Source of the DNA: Rhodoglobus sp. | GTDB taxonomy: Bacteria > Actinomycetota > Actinomycetes > Actinomycetales > Microbacteriaceae | Assembly (NCBI GenBank): GCA_025463605.1 | Contig: JAODAV010000006.1 | Location: 1 to 64,000, forward strand | Direction: 5' to 3' | DNA length: 64,000 nucleotides | Shown: positions 15,579-23,509 of the stretch, one piece after another | Layout: the number at the start of each line of letters is the position of its first letter | Position numbering within the stretch: position 1 is the stretch's first letter | Program-made: the position numbers and the translations under genes | The notes under the pieces: generated by a model | Seen by the model: the letters and a program-made list of their open reading frames with translations, nothing else | Told to the model about the DNA's origin: nothing | Database searches by the model: none

Positions 15579-16148
15579 CTACTCCACGATTGGCGCCAAC
15601 GTCGGAACGAACGTCGGCAACGGGTCGAGTTCCCGGCCGTCAGGCTCGTCCCAATCATTGAGGCATGTCCAGCCGGGCTGGCATGGCGCGTGGGTGCACG
15701 GCACATCAAGCGCTTGCCCGTACCCGTCCAGCCAGACGCCTTCAGTAAGAACGTCGGGCTCGAAATAGCTGTCGGTGTGACGTGTGTCCCCACCGCCATT
15801 CAGCACATCCATGTCAAAAGTAAAATCCTCATCCAACCTCAGTGGACGCCTGTCCTTGATTACGAGGAAGCCTTGAATGGGTGCGCCGATCTCGAGTTCC
15901 GTGCCCGCCTCCAAAGGCACTCTGCCCTGCGCCTCCCAGATCACTTCGCCCTTGTCGCCTGGCTCGCCGCTGAACGCCGTGACGATCATCCTCGTAACAG
16001 TCATCGGCAGGCACGTTCTCACGACAGGGGTGGCACCCACGACCGTGTACGACAACGGAGGGGCGACGAACTGATCGCATCCGGAGAGGATGAGACCGAG
16101 CGCAATGGCTGATGCAATGGCGAGCCCTCGAGCCAGAATCTTCGGCAT
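15579..16148 (-). CDS. Putative lipoprotein
   Basis: A 189-residue predicted exported protein. MPKILARGLAIASAIALGLI followed by LSGC gives a clear lipoprotein signal with the modified Cys near residue 23. The mature part has beta-prone stretches (RMIVTAFSGEPGDKGEVIWE, GAPIQGFLVIKDRRPLRLDE) and a Cys-containing C-terminus (VPCTHAPCQPGWTCLND) that may form disulfides. No family is recognised. CACGAT six bases before ATG 16148 and the absence of a Shine-Dalgarno sequence suggest a leaderless start; in-frame upstream codons lack a signal peptide. The stop lies next to the pseudogene relic. Confidence 0.65.
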   Translation of the reverse strand: MPKILARGLAIASAIALGLILSGCDQFVAPPLSYTVVGATPVVRTCLPMTVTRMIVTAFSGEPGDKGEVIWEAQGRVPLEAGTELEIGAPIQGFLVIKDRRPLRLDEDFTFDMDVLNGGGDTRHTDSYFEPDVLTEGVWLDGYGQALDVPCTHAPCQPGWTCLNDWDEPDGRELDPLPTFVPTLAPIVE

Positions 16149-16215
16149 GTACGTATCGTGCCAGCGCCACCCCTCGGCGCGGGCAACATCGTAGTAACGG
16201 TATGGGAGCAATGCT

Positions 16216-16689
16216 CTAGCCGAGCGGCAGGCGCATCCGCTCCTCGCTGAGTCCCGGACGCATGATGTCACGCTGCCCCGTCGCAACGAATCCACACCGA
16301 GCGTAAACCCGACGAGCACCGTCATTGCCGTCCGCCACCCACAGGGCAACGGCCGCGACACCTTGTTCACGCGCCTGCTCCAACAGGTGCTCGACGAGTG
16401 CGCCCGCAGCCCCACGGCCGCGGAAGGCCGGATCCACCCACATCGCAACGATCTCGCGGCTGTCTACCTCGTGCGGATCGTCGACGAGCACGGCGACACC
16501 GGTCACCGTCGCACCTTCGAGTGCAAACGCGGTGTAGCCGCCTTGCAGCCGCGACTTCCACACGTCGTCGTCGAACGCAACCTCGACCTCAAGGGTCGAC
16601 ATGAATGCATCCGGTGAATCGGCAAGTGCGCGTAACCGGATGTCGCGGCTCGTCTCCCAGTCGTCAACGGTCGCACGGCGGATCTGCAC
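16216..16689 (-). CDS. GNAT-family N-acetyltransferase
   Basis: A 157-residue cytosolic acetyltransferase. MQIRRATVDDWETSRDIRLR is the N-terminal strand and helix; VAMWVDPAFRGRGAAGALVE holds the acetyl-CoA pyrophosphate loop (R-G-R-G-A-A-G); VADGNDGARRVYARCGFVAT is the C-terminal motif. Related proteins acetylate amines of small molecules or proteins; the substrate is not predictable. GTG 16689 lies five bases after the gatB stop, so it is probably co-transcribed with gatB. Confidence 0.85.
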   Translation of the reverse strand: MQIRRATVDDWETSRDIRLRALADSPDAFMSTLEVEVAFDDDVWKSRLQGGYTAFALEGATVTGVAVLVDDPHEVDSREIVAMWVDPAFRGRGAAGALVEHLLEQAREQGVAAVALWVADGNDGARRVYARCGFVATGQRDIMRPGLSEERMRLPLG

Positions 16690-16694
16690 GAGTT

Positions 16695-18215
16695 CTACTC
16701 GCCCGAGCCGGCCCGCTCCAAAACCAGCTCCCGCACCCGCGCAGCATCCGCGGTGCCCTTCATCGCCTTCATGACCGCACCGATCACGGCACCGGCTGCC
16801 TGCACTTTGCCGTCGCGGATCTTCTCGAGCACGTCGGGTTGAGCGGCCAAGGCAGTGTCGATCGCGGCGATGAGCGCAGTGTCATCCGACACCACAACCA
16901 GGCCGCGGGCCTTCGTCACCTCGAGCGGTGAGCCCTCGCCGGCGACGACTCCTTCGAGCACCTGGCGGGCGAGGCGGTCGGTGAGTTCGCCGTCCTCGAT
17001 CATCGCCACGAGCTCGGACACGTGCAGCGGCGACACGAGCGACGACGGGTCGGCCGAGGCGGCATTCGCGAGGCGGGCGATCTCACCCGTCCACCACTTG
17101 CGCGCGGATGAGGGACGAGCGCCGGCGGCCACCGTCTCCTCCACTTCCGTGAGGAGGCCGGAGTTAACCACGTCCTGGAACTCGAGGTCGGTGAAACCCC
17201 ACGCCTCTTTGAGACGCTTTCTCCTGAGCGCGGGCGCCTCGGGAAGGGCGGCACGCAGCTCCTCGATCAATGCGTGAGACGGTTCGACGGGAAGGAGGTC
17301 AGGCTCTGGAAAGTACCGGTAGTCGTCGGCGTCGCTCTTGGGGCGGCCAGCCGAGGTCACCCCCGTGTCTTCATGCCAGTGACGGGTCTCCTGGATGATC
17401 GTTCCACCCTTTGAGAGGATCGCAGCCTGGCGCTGGATCTCGTAACGGATGGCACGCTCCACGCTTCGCAGGGAGTTCACATTCTTGGTCTCGGTGCGCG
17501 TGCCCAGCAAGCCGGAGCCTCTTGGGCTCAGCGAGATGTTCGCGTCGCAGCGGAGGTTGCCGCGCTCCATCTTCGCCTCGGAGATGCCGAGCGCGACCAC
17601 GATGTCACGGATGGCTGAGACGTACGCCTTGGCGAGCTCGGGGGCATCCTTCTCGGCGCCGTAGATGATCTTGGTGACGATCTCGACAAGCGGCACGCCA
17701 GCGCGGTTGTAGTCGACGAGTGAGTATTCAGCACCCTGGATGCGCCCGGTCGAGCCACCGACGTGCGTGAGCTTGCCGGCGTCCTCCTCCATGTGCGCGC
17801 GCTCGATCTCGATGCTTATCACGCGCCCGTTGGCGAGCTCCACCTCGACCTGGCCGTCGAACGCGATCGGCTCGTCATACTGGCTGATCTGGTAGTTCTT
17901 GGCAAGGTCGGGGTAAAAGTAGTTCTTCCGCGCGAAGCGACTGGATGGCGCGATCTGGCAGCCCAGCGCCAGGCCGAGGCTGATCGAGTACTTGATCGCC
18001 TGCTCGTTCACGACGGGCAGCGAGCCCGGCAGGCCGAGATCGACGGGCGTGATCGTCGTGTTCGGCTCGTGCGGCACGTTGCCGAGCCGGGCAGGGTTGG
18101 GGGCATCCGAGAACATCTTCGTCTGCGTGTTCAACTCGACGTGCACCTCGAAGCCGAGCACCGGCTCGTACAGCTCGAGGGCCTTGTCGAAGTCCATCAG
18201 GTCTGCTTTAGCCAC
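16695..18215 (-). CDS. gatB: Aspartyl/glutamyl-tRNA(Asn/Gln) amidotransferase subunit B
   Basis: A 506-residue GatB. It phosphorylates the misacylated Glu-tRNA(Gln) or Asp-tRNA(Asn) side chain and transfers ammonia from GatA. The cradle domain has LGFEVHVELNTQTKMFSDAP, PGSLPVVNEQAI, KNYFYPDLAKNYQISQYDEP, and the conserved EIVTKII; the C-terminal YqeY-like tail domain (DVLEKIRDGKVQAAGAVIGA, VMKAMKGTADAARVRELVLE) binds tRNA. GTG 18215 follows TAGAAT by six bases, a leaderless arrangement. It is not with gatCA, which lie at 23.5-25.3 kb, but both units are expected to be co-expressed. Confidence 0.97.
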   Translation of the reverse strand: MAKADLMDFDKALELYEPVLGFEVHVELNTQTKMFSDAPNPARLGNVPHEPNTTITPVDLGLPGSLPVVNEQAIKYSISLGLALGCQIAPSSRFARKNYFYPDLAKNYQISQYDEPIAFDGQVEVELANGRVISIEIERAHMEEDAGKLTHVGGSTGRIQGAEYSLVDYNRAGVPLVEIVTKIIYGAEKDAPELAKAYVSAIRDIVVALGISEAKMERGNLRCDANISLSPRGSGLLGTRTETKNVNSLRSVERAIRYEIQRQAAILSKGGTIIQETRHWHEDTGVTSAGRPKSDADDYRYFPEPDLLPVEPSHALIEELRAALPEAPALRRKRLKEAWGFTDLEFQDVVNSGLLTEVEETVAAGARPSSARKWWTGEIARLANAASADPSSLVSPLHVSELVAMIEDGELTDRLARQVLEGVVAGEGSPLEVTKARGLVVVSDDTALIAAIDTALAAQPDVLEKIRDGKVQAAGAVIGAVMKAMKGTADAARVRELVLERAGSGE

Positions 18216-18221
18216 CTGACG

Positions 18222-18227
18222 ATTCTA
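18222..18227 (-). promoter_or_regulatory. -10 box TAGAAT of gatB, leaderless
   Basis: TAGAAT on the minus strand ends six bases before GTG 18215; no ribosome site lies between them. Confidence 0.55.
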
Positions 18228-18228
18228 G

Positions 18229-18318
18229 GCGGGTGCGGATGCCTCGGCTTTCGCCTGCGCGGGTGCGGATGCCTCGGCTCTCGCCTGCGCGGATGCGGAT
18301 GACTCGACTCTCGCCCTG
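18229..18318. repeat. Three-copy 30-bp tandem repeat
   Basis: Units at 18229-18258, 18259-18288 and 18289-18318. The first two differ at one base; the third is more diverged (GATGACTCGACTC instead of GATGCCTCGGCTT). It lies between the gatB promoter and the HNH gene. No coding role is evident. The remaining bases to the SOS-like box hold no gene. Confidence 0.85.
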
Positions 18319-18449
18319 GCGGGTCACCGCAGCCTCGGCTTCGTCCTCAGGCGGGTCGAGCCCTGTCGAGATCTCACCCGCGCTTGCGCGCCGCCTCTCC
18401 TCCCCACCCCCACTCCCCACACCTTCTCCACCATTACGGCCCAGCTACT

Positions 18450-18464
18450 AGAACATACGTTCGA
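18450..18464 (+). promoter_or_regulatory. SOS/LexA-like box before the HNH gene
   Basis: AGAACATACGTTCGA contains GAAC-N4-GTTC, the core of the Gram-positive and actinobacterial LexA operator. It sits 20 bases before the start codon, overlapping where the -35 region would be, so LexA binding would block transcription. Members of the 13E12/DUF222 family in mycobacteria are known to carry such boxes. Confidence 0.6.
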
Positions 18465-18471
18465 ACCTTGG

Positions 18472-18477
18472 GACAAT
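18472..18477 (+). promoter_or_regulatory. -10 box GACAAT of the HNH gene
   Basis: GACAAT, six bases, then ATG 18484. No Shine-Dalgarno sequence; leaderless start likely. Confidence 0.45.
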
Positions 18478-18483
18478 AGTTCC

Positions 18484-19875
18484 ATGGCCTTCTCAGCCCA
18501 CACCTACTCCGCTCTCGCGGACGTGTCGGCTGACTTCGCGCCCCCGCCCGCCGCCGGGTTGAGCGACTCCGACCTGCTCGAGGCGCAGCGCGCCCTCGCC
18601 GAGATCCGCCGCCGCGTGGATGCCTCGCTGGCTGTCGTCGCCGGCGAGGTCGAGCACCGATCCCGCCCCGAGCTGGGCTACGACGGGCTCGCCCAAAGGC
18701 TCGGCGCCCGCACGCCCGAGAAGCTCGTGCAACAGGTCACCGGCGTCTCCGCGCGCGAGGCCCAGTCGTTCGTGCGCGTCGGCGTCATCATGACCACCCC
18801 GGCGCTCGACCCCTCCGCGGATGCCGCGGCGGACGCCCCCGCAGACCCGACCCCCTGGCTCCGCGCGGTCGCCACCGCCGTCACCGCGGGTCGCCTCTCG
18901 ATCGGCGCCGCCGAGGCAATCCGCGCGGGACTCGGCGCCCCCGACCACGAGATCACCGCCGACGCTCTGGATGCCGCGGCAGCAATCCTCCTCCGTGATG
19001 CCGCCAGCCTCACCGTCGAACGCCTCGCGGCTCGCGCCCGCGAGTTGCGCGCCGAACTCGACCTCGGCCGCGTGCTCCAACGGGAAAATGCCCTGCGCGA
19101 GCGCCGGTACCTCCACCTCACTCCCCAAACCGACGGGATGACGCGGCTCTCCGGCCTGCTCGACCCAGAGTCCGCGGCTCTCATCACCTCCGCGTTCGAC
19201 GCTGCCACGTCACCGCGGCGCGGCGGTCCGCGCTTCGTGGAACCCGTTGCCGCCGCCCGCGCCGAAGCCCTCGTCCGCGACGAACGCACCACCCCACAGA
19301 TCGCTGTCGACGCTTTCGTCGAGCTCATCCGCTTGGGCGGGGCGGCCGGTGCAACCTCGCTCATTGGGGGCCGCCGGCCCGCAGTGCAGGTGCTCGTCAC
19401 CGACCGCGACCTCCGCGCCCGCCGGGGCGTCGGGTTCATCGAGGGCCAGACCGAACCAGTGAGCATCGAGACGATCGAGCGCCACGTCTGTGAGGACGGT
19501 GCGGTGCCGATCCTCCTCGACGAAGGTCAGGTCGTCAACATCGGTCGGGAGAGCCGACGGTTCACCCGGATTCAAAAGTTGGGGCTCGCCGCCCGGGATG
19601 GGGGCTGCATCTTCCCCGGCTGCGATCGACCGCCCGCATGGACGGAGGCACATCACATCAATGAGTGGCATCGCGACCATGGCCGAACCGACATCGCCGA
19701 CGGCGTGCTGCTCTGCCGACATCACCACATGCTCGTGCACAACAACGACTGGCGCGTCACCCGCGACGGTTCTGACTACTTTCTGGTGCCGCCGCGCAGC
19801 CACGACCCCGAGCAGCGACCAATACCCGCGCCGAGCAAGAGCGTCGCGATGCGGCGTCTCGTGGCAACAGGTTGA
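18484..19875 (+). CDS. DUF222 / HNH endonuclease (13E12 family)
   Basis: A 463-residue protein of the family that is heavily amplified in Actinobacteria. Residues 20-330 are the helical DUF222 domain (LLEAQRALAEIRRRVDASLA, LYLHLTP-like MTRLSGLLDPESAALI). Residues about 370-425 are an HNH nuclease with its zinc ligands: GCIFPGCDRPPAW, EAHHINEW, DGVLLCRHHHMLVHNNDW. Members carry inteins or appear next to mobile elements, but most are stand-alone genes of unknown role. The SOS-like box and leaderless promoter upstream suggest expression during DNA damage. Confidence 0.9.
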   Translation: MAFSAHTYSALADVSADFAPPPAAGLSDSDLLEAQRALAEIRRRVDASLAVVAGEVEHRSRPELGYDGLAQRLGARTPEKLVQQVTGVSAREAQSFVRVGVIMTTPALDPSADAAADAPADPTPWLRAVATAVTAGRLSIGAAEAIRAGLGAPDHEITADALDAAAAILLRDAASLTVERLAARARELRAELDLGRVLQRENALRERRYLHLTPQTDGMTRLSGLLDPESAALITSAFDAATSPRRGGPRFVEPVAAARAEALVRDERTTPQIAVDAFVELIRLGGAAGATSLIGGRRPAVQVLVTDRDLRARRGVGFIEGQTEPVSIETIERHVCEDGAVPILLDEGQVVNIGRESRRFTRIQKLGLAARDGGCIFPGCDRPPAWTEAHHINEWHRDHGRTDIADGVLLCRHHHMLVHNNDWRVTRDGSDYFLVPPRSHDPEQRPIPAPSKSVAMRRLVATG

Positions 19876-19884
19876 CGCCCGGCT

Positions 19885-19910
19885 ACCCGCCGGCAGCAAT
19901 CCGGGCGGGT
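19885..19910. terminator. Candidate bidirectional terminator hairpin
   Basis: ACCCGCC (19885-19891) and GGCGGGT (19904-19910) form a GC-rich stem with a 12-base loop between two convergent genes. No clear T-run follows on either strand. Confidence 0.35.
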
Positions 19911-19936
19911 CGACCAGTTCAGGCGCCAGCGCTCAC

Positions 19937-20893
19937 CTAACGCGCGCGCGACGGCTCTGGCAGCGGCACGGCCTCGAGTGGGGCATCCGCCCGCTTCTCG
20001 GAGCGCACGAACGCGATACCCACGAGGATGAGCGCGCCGCCCAGCAGCTGCATGATCGAGAGGGCCTCGCCGATGAGCAGCCACGCGTAGAGGGACGCGA
20101 ACACGACCTCGAGCAGGCCGACGAACGACATGAGTCGCGAACCCAGCATCTCCGAAGCCGCAATGCTCGCCACATACGCGAAGGCCGTACCGATCACGGC
20201 CACGATCCCCAGCGGAAGCCACCAGGGGGCGAGCGTGCCCAAGAAGGGTAGATCCACGAATGCCGCGGTGAACGGAACCGCGCCAGTAAGCCCGACGAGA
20301 CCAAGCGAGAGGGCACCGAGCAGCAGTCCGATCGAGGCGAACGCGACCGGCGGCAGACCGTCGCTGGGGCGCGCTGCGATCACGTAGTAGAAGGCGCAAC
20401 CGACCGCCGCGAGACCAGCGAACAGGAGACCCACGCCGTCGATGGCGCTGATGCTTCCGGGACCGACCACGAGCACGAGACCCCCGATCGCGACTGCCGC
20501 TCCGATCAGTACCACGGCCTTCGGCGCGCGACGCGTTGTCACCCACACGAACACCACGAGCAGGAGAGGAGCGAGGTACTCGATGAGAAGCGCCGTGCTG
20601 ACGGGAATGCGCTGGATCGACGCGAAATACAGCAGCTGGGTTGCGGCGACACCGATAAGACCCATGCCGAGGATGCGCCACCGCGCGCGCCACACCGAGC
20701 CCCACCTCCCGCGCAGAGCGACAACGGCAAACGGCACGAGCACGAGCCCCGCGATGGTCGCGCGCACGGTCACCGTGGTCGCCGGACTCCACCCCGACTC
20801 CAGCAACGGCTTCATGAGTGCGCCGGAGGTGCCGAACGTGAGAGACGCGAGAACACCGACCACCAGACCCCGGGTGGTGCTCATGCCGCTCAT
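19937..20893 (-). CDS. EamA/DMT-family transporter
   Basis: A 318-residue drug/metabolite transporter with ten predicted membrane helices arranged as two EamA repeats: MSTTRGLVVGVLASLTFGTS at the start of repeat 1 and VGLLFAGLAAVGCAFYYVIA at the start of repeat 2, plus the conserved end-of-repeat helix MQLLGGALILVGIAFVRSEK. Such proteins export small metabolites. ATG 20893 is preferred because GGGA touches the upstream ATG 20899; ATG 20884 is also possible. It is divergent from a CGNR regulator gene with 62-68 bases between, the classic setting for a regulator controlling its transporter. Confidence 0.88.
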   Translation of the reverse strand: MSGMSTTRGLVVGVLASLTFGTSGALMKPLLESGWSPATTVTVRATIAGLVLVPFAVVALRGRWGSVWRARWRILGMGLIGVAATQLLYFASIQRIPVSTALLIEYLAPLLLVVFVWVTTRRAPKAVVLIGAAVAIGGLVLVVGPGSISAIDGVGLLFAGLAAVGCAFYYVIAARPSDGLPPVAFASIGLLLGALSLGLVGLTGAVPFTAAFVDLPFLGTLAPWWLPLGIVAVIGTAFAYVASIAASEMLGSRLMSFVGLLEVVFASLYAWLLIGEALSIMQLLGGALILVGIAFVRSEKRADAPLEAVPLPEPSRAR

Positions 20894-20961
20894 GCTCATT
20901 CCCGTCAGGATCGAAGTCGGTTACACTCCTGACATTAGGCGCGCCAGCATAAGGAGTCAAT

Positions 20962-21510
20962 TTGCATTTTGCCCCTGACACCGAAACGACGCTCGAATTC
21001 GTCGTGGCGCTAGCGAACACCCATCCGACCGCCTCCCGCACGGGCGACGACGAGATCGCCACACCCCAGCAATTGACCGCGCTTCTCGTCGAACACCGCT
21101 ACTCCGGTCGCTTCGACCGCGACGAGCGGGAACTGCGCGAAGTGCAGGAAACGCGCGACCTGCTCCGGGAGATCTGGGCCCTCGACCGAGACCAGGCGGT
21201 TGAAGCCGTCAATCGGATGCTCGACGACGCGCACGCGCTTCCCCACCTCGTGCGGCACGACGAATTCGACTGGCACCTGCATGCGACACCGCCCGACGCG
21301 CCCCTGTCCGAGCGAATCCGGGTGGAGGCCGCCCTCGCCCTCGTCGACGTCATCCGCACGGCCGAGACCGACCGCATGAGGGTGTGCGATGCGGACGACT
21401 GCACGGGCATCCTGGTCGACCTCTCACGCAACGGGTCGAAGCGATTCTGCAGCGTGCGGTGTGGCAACCGGATGAACCAGCTCGCCCATCGCGCGCGTCA
21501 GCAGGAGTAG
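20962..21510 (+). CDS. CGNR zinc-finger (ABATE-domain) regulator
   Basis: A 182-residue predicted transcription regulator. Residues 1-130 form the ABATE stress-sensor-like domain (ETTLEFVVALANTHPT, RDLLREIWALDRDQAVEAVN). The C-terminal zinc finger is MRVCDADDCTGILVD to KRFCSVRCGNRMNQLAHRAR, with four Cys and the CGN-R motif that names the family. A TTG start at 20962 is supported by AAGGAG five bases upstream. The divergent EamA transporter is the likely target. Confidence 0.85.
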   Translation: MHFAPDTETTLEFVVALANTHPTASRTGDDEIATPQQLTALLVEHRYSGRFDRDERELREVQETRDLLREIWALDRDQAVEAVNRMLDDAHALPHLVRHDEFDWHLHATPPDAPLSERIRVEAALALVDVIRTAETDRMRVCDADDCTGILVDLSRNGSKRFCSVRCGNRMNQLAHRARQQE

Positions 21511-21703
21511 GTAGCGTACAGCGTACGCGTGCAGTGCGTACAGTGTACGCGAACGCGGGCGGGGCACGGGGCGGAACTCATGGGTACGCGGCGGAGTTCA
21601 TGGGGGCGGCGTACGCGAGTGGGGGCGGGGTACGCGAGTGAGGCGCCGCGGCAGGCGCACGCGAGAGAGGCACCGCGGCAGGGTTACCGCAAGGGAGGGT
21701 AGA

Positions 21704-21807
21704 GGCCGGGGCACGCGAGCGCGGGCACACGGAAGCGGGGTACACGAGCGCGGGCACATGGAAGCGGGGTACACGAGCGCGGGCACATGGAAGCGGGGTA
21801 CGCGGGT
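21704..21807. repeat. 29-bp tandem repeat, three copies plus partial
   Basis: Full units at 21721-21749, 21750-21778 and 21779-21807, preceded by a partial copy at 21704-21720. Units share GCGGGCACAYGGAAGCGGGG; the second and third copies are nearly identical to the first, so the array is recent. Confidence 0.85.
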
Positions 21808-21838
21808 GAGGCGCAGCCGCAGGGTTACGCAAGAGAGA

Positions 21839-21860
21839 GGCGCGGGCCGAGACCCGCGCC
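21839..21860. terminator. GC-rich hairpin between convergent genes
   Basis: GGCGCGGG, six bases, CCCGCGCC: a perfect eight-pair stem 19 bases beyond the M28 gene stop and about 330 beyond the CGNR gene stop. The T-content after it is low, so termination is likely but not proven. Confidence 0.5.
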
Positions 21861-21878
21861 CCTCCGTCTTGCGAGCGA

Positions 21879-23408
21879 CTAGCGCTTGAGCAGGTTGCCC
21901 TTGTAGAGCAGGTGCTCCGCCCCGCCGCCGGTGCCCTTACCAGTGCCGTTGACGGCTGAAGTCGTCATGGCAAAGGTGAGAGTGGCGTGAGCGACCGCAT
22001 CCGCCATCTCCTCGAGAACAACCGAGTCGATGTTGGTGTTGGTGTCGCACGCCGAGTGGTAGCACGGGTCGTACGGGAGACCGGCGGTGCCACCGAAGAT
22101 GGCCGCCTCCTCCTCCGACTTGATGCCCTCTGCGCCGGTGAACAGACCGCCGGCCGGGATGCCGTTCTCGATGAAGCCGAAGTAGTCACTGCGGCCGTCG
22201 AATTCGGTGGGCGCGGTCGCGAGACCCTGTGAGGCGAAGTAGTCGAGGAACACATCCTCGACGACGCCCGACCCGTTCGGACCCGACGTGCCCAGCGCGT
22301 CGCCGTCGCCGTCATAGACGAACCGCACCGGGTTGGGCGAGGCAACCATGTCGAAGTTGAGGTTCACCGCGTGATCCTTGATCTCCCGCTTGGTCAGCTG
22401 TGAGACGTAGTACTCCGAGCCGATGAGCCCGTCCTCCTCGCCGCTCCAGAATGCGAAGCGCACGCGGTTGGTGGGCTCGATGCCGAGCTCCGCCATCTGG
22501 ATCGCTGTCTCCAGGATCGCGCCGATGCCACTGCCGTTGTCATTGATGCCCGGGCCCTCGCGCACGCTGTCGAGATGCGCCCCGACTACCACGGTGCGGT
22601 CCTCGCGGCCCGAGGTGTCGGCGAGCACGTTGAACGTCTCGATCGTCTCCTCGTGCGTCGCAAGCGCGACCCGCATTTCCAGTCCGACCGTTGCCACCAG
22701 ACTCGCGCCGATGTCGAACGTGGTACCCACGACGGGGATGCCGATACCGGGGCCGCCGAGCGTACCGAAGACGACACCGAAACGGTCGTCGTTGGGGTCT
22801 ACGTTGCCCTGGTTGAAGATGATGACAGCGGATGCGCCTGCCGCCTCGGCGTTCGCGGCCTTCACCGCGAAGTCGCACGAGCCGCGCTGGATGAGAGCGA
22901 TGTTGCCGACGGGAAAGCCTGTGAAGTCACCCGCCTCACAGCCGCTCGTGGATGCGCGGTCGCCCGCGAGGTTGACGTCGACGGCGGTCACCGGCGCGGT
23001 GACGTCAGCCTCGGCGGTGAAGTCCATGGGATAGAACTCGTCGAAGTAGCCGAACTCCTGCGAACCAGGTGCGGTCTGCGCCATGACAGCGGTGTCGACG
23101 ATGACCTTCTGGTAGCTGAAGGGCTGCCGCTCGGTCGTGTAGCCGGCGGCCTGAAGTTGGGCCTCGACGTATTCCGCCGAAGCGACATGCCCGGGAAGAC
23201 CGGCGGCGCGAGTGTCATCATTGGCATCCGCGATTGCCTGCAGCGCATCGAGATGCGCTTGGATGTTGTCGGCTGTGACAGCTTCCCTGAGTTGCGTCGA
23301 ATCGATCGGAATCGCCGCATAGACGGGCGATGTGAGCCCGACGGCAAGCAGTATCGCCGAACTGAACGCCGAAGTTGCGAGAACGCGGCGCCTGATTGTG
23401 TTGGTCAC
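21879..23408 (-). CDS. Secreted M28-family aminopeptidase with PA domain
   Basis: A 509-residue exported zinc peptidase. Residues 1-31 are a signal peptide (RRRVLATSAFSSAILLAVGL, cleavage after VYA). Residues about 130-240 are a PA insert (GNIALIQRGSCDFAVKAANA, ASAVIIFNQG). The M28 core has VVVGAHLDSVREGPGINDNG with the His-Asp zinc ligands and FAFWSGEEDGLIGSEYYV with the catalytic Glu pair. It probably releases N-terminal residues from extracellular peptides. A GTG at 23408 with AAGGGGA upstream is the start. A G-tract inverted repeat lies 62 bases upstream. Confidence 0.9.
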   Translation of the reverse strand: MTNTIRRRVLATSAFSSAILLAVGLTSPVYAAIPIDSTQLREAVTADNIQAHLDALQAIADANDDTRAAGLPGHVASAEYVEAQLQAAGYTTERQPFSYQKVIVDTAVMAQTAPGSQEFGYFDEFYPMDFTAEADVTAPVTAVDVNLAGDRASTSGCEAGDFTGFPVGNIALIQRGSCDFAVKAANAEAAGASAVIIFNQGNVDPNDDRFGVVFGTLGGPGIGIPVVGTTFDIGASLVATVGLEMRVALATHEETIETFNVLADTSGREDRTVVVGAHLDSVREGPGINDNGSGIGAILETAIQMAELGIEPTNRVRFAFWSGEEDGLIGSEYYVSQLTKREIKDHAVNLNFDMVASPNPVRFVYDGDGDALGTSGPNGSGVVEDVFLDYFASQGLATAPTEFDGRSDYFGFIENGIPAGGLFTGAEGIKSEEEAAIFGGTAGLPYDPCYHSACDTNTNIDSVVLEEMADAVAHATLTFAMTTSAVNGTGKGTGGGAEHLLYKGNLLKR

Positions 23409-23469
23409 GTGTTTCCCCTTACCAAAACGCGCCAGCGATGTTTTCGACGGCGCTGTACCGGGGACTCTA

Positions 23470-23483
23470 CCCCCGAAGGGGGG
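23470..23483. promoter_or_regulatory. G-tract inverted repeat between gatA and the M28 gene
   Basis: CCCCC-GAA-GGGGGG. It may be a hairpin ending gatA transcripts or an operator for the M28 gene: a similar pair of CCCCC/GGGGG repeats overlaps the promoter of the secreted hydrolase gene at 27425. Confidence 0.4.
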
Positions 23484-23509
23484 ACACGATCAGGGTTCCT
23501 GTCAACTCT

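Larger units (their letters stand above)
21511..21878. other. Low-complexity intergenic region with tandem repeats
   Basis: This 368-base stretch has no supported gene. It is dominated by variants of GCGGGGTACNCGNG and short purine-rich blocks, giving spurious Pro/Arg/Ala-rich frames on both strands. It contains TACGCG/CGTACGC-like palindromes near 21513-21553, a 29-bp tandem repeat at 21721-21807 and a strong hairpin at 21839-21860. Confidence 0.7.

Noticed and set aside
18229-18318. Possible CRISPR array
   Set aside because: The 30-bp units follow each other without spacers, and there are no cas genes. The same applies to the 29-bp and 41-bp arrays.
20900-20961. Riboswitch between the divergent transporter and CGNR gene
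   Set aside because: Only about 62 bases and no conserved aptamer features; ordinary divergent promoters explain it.
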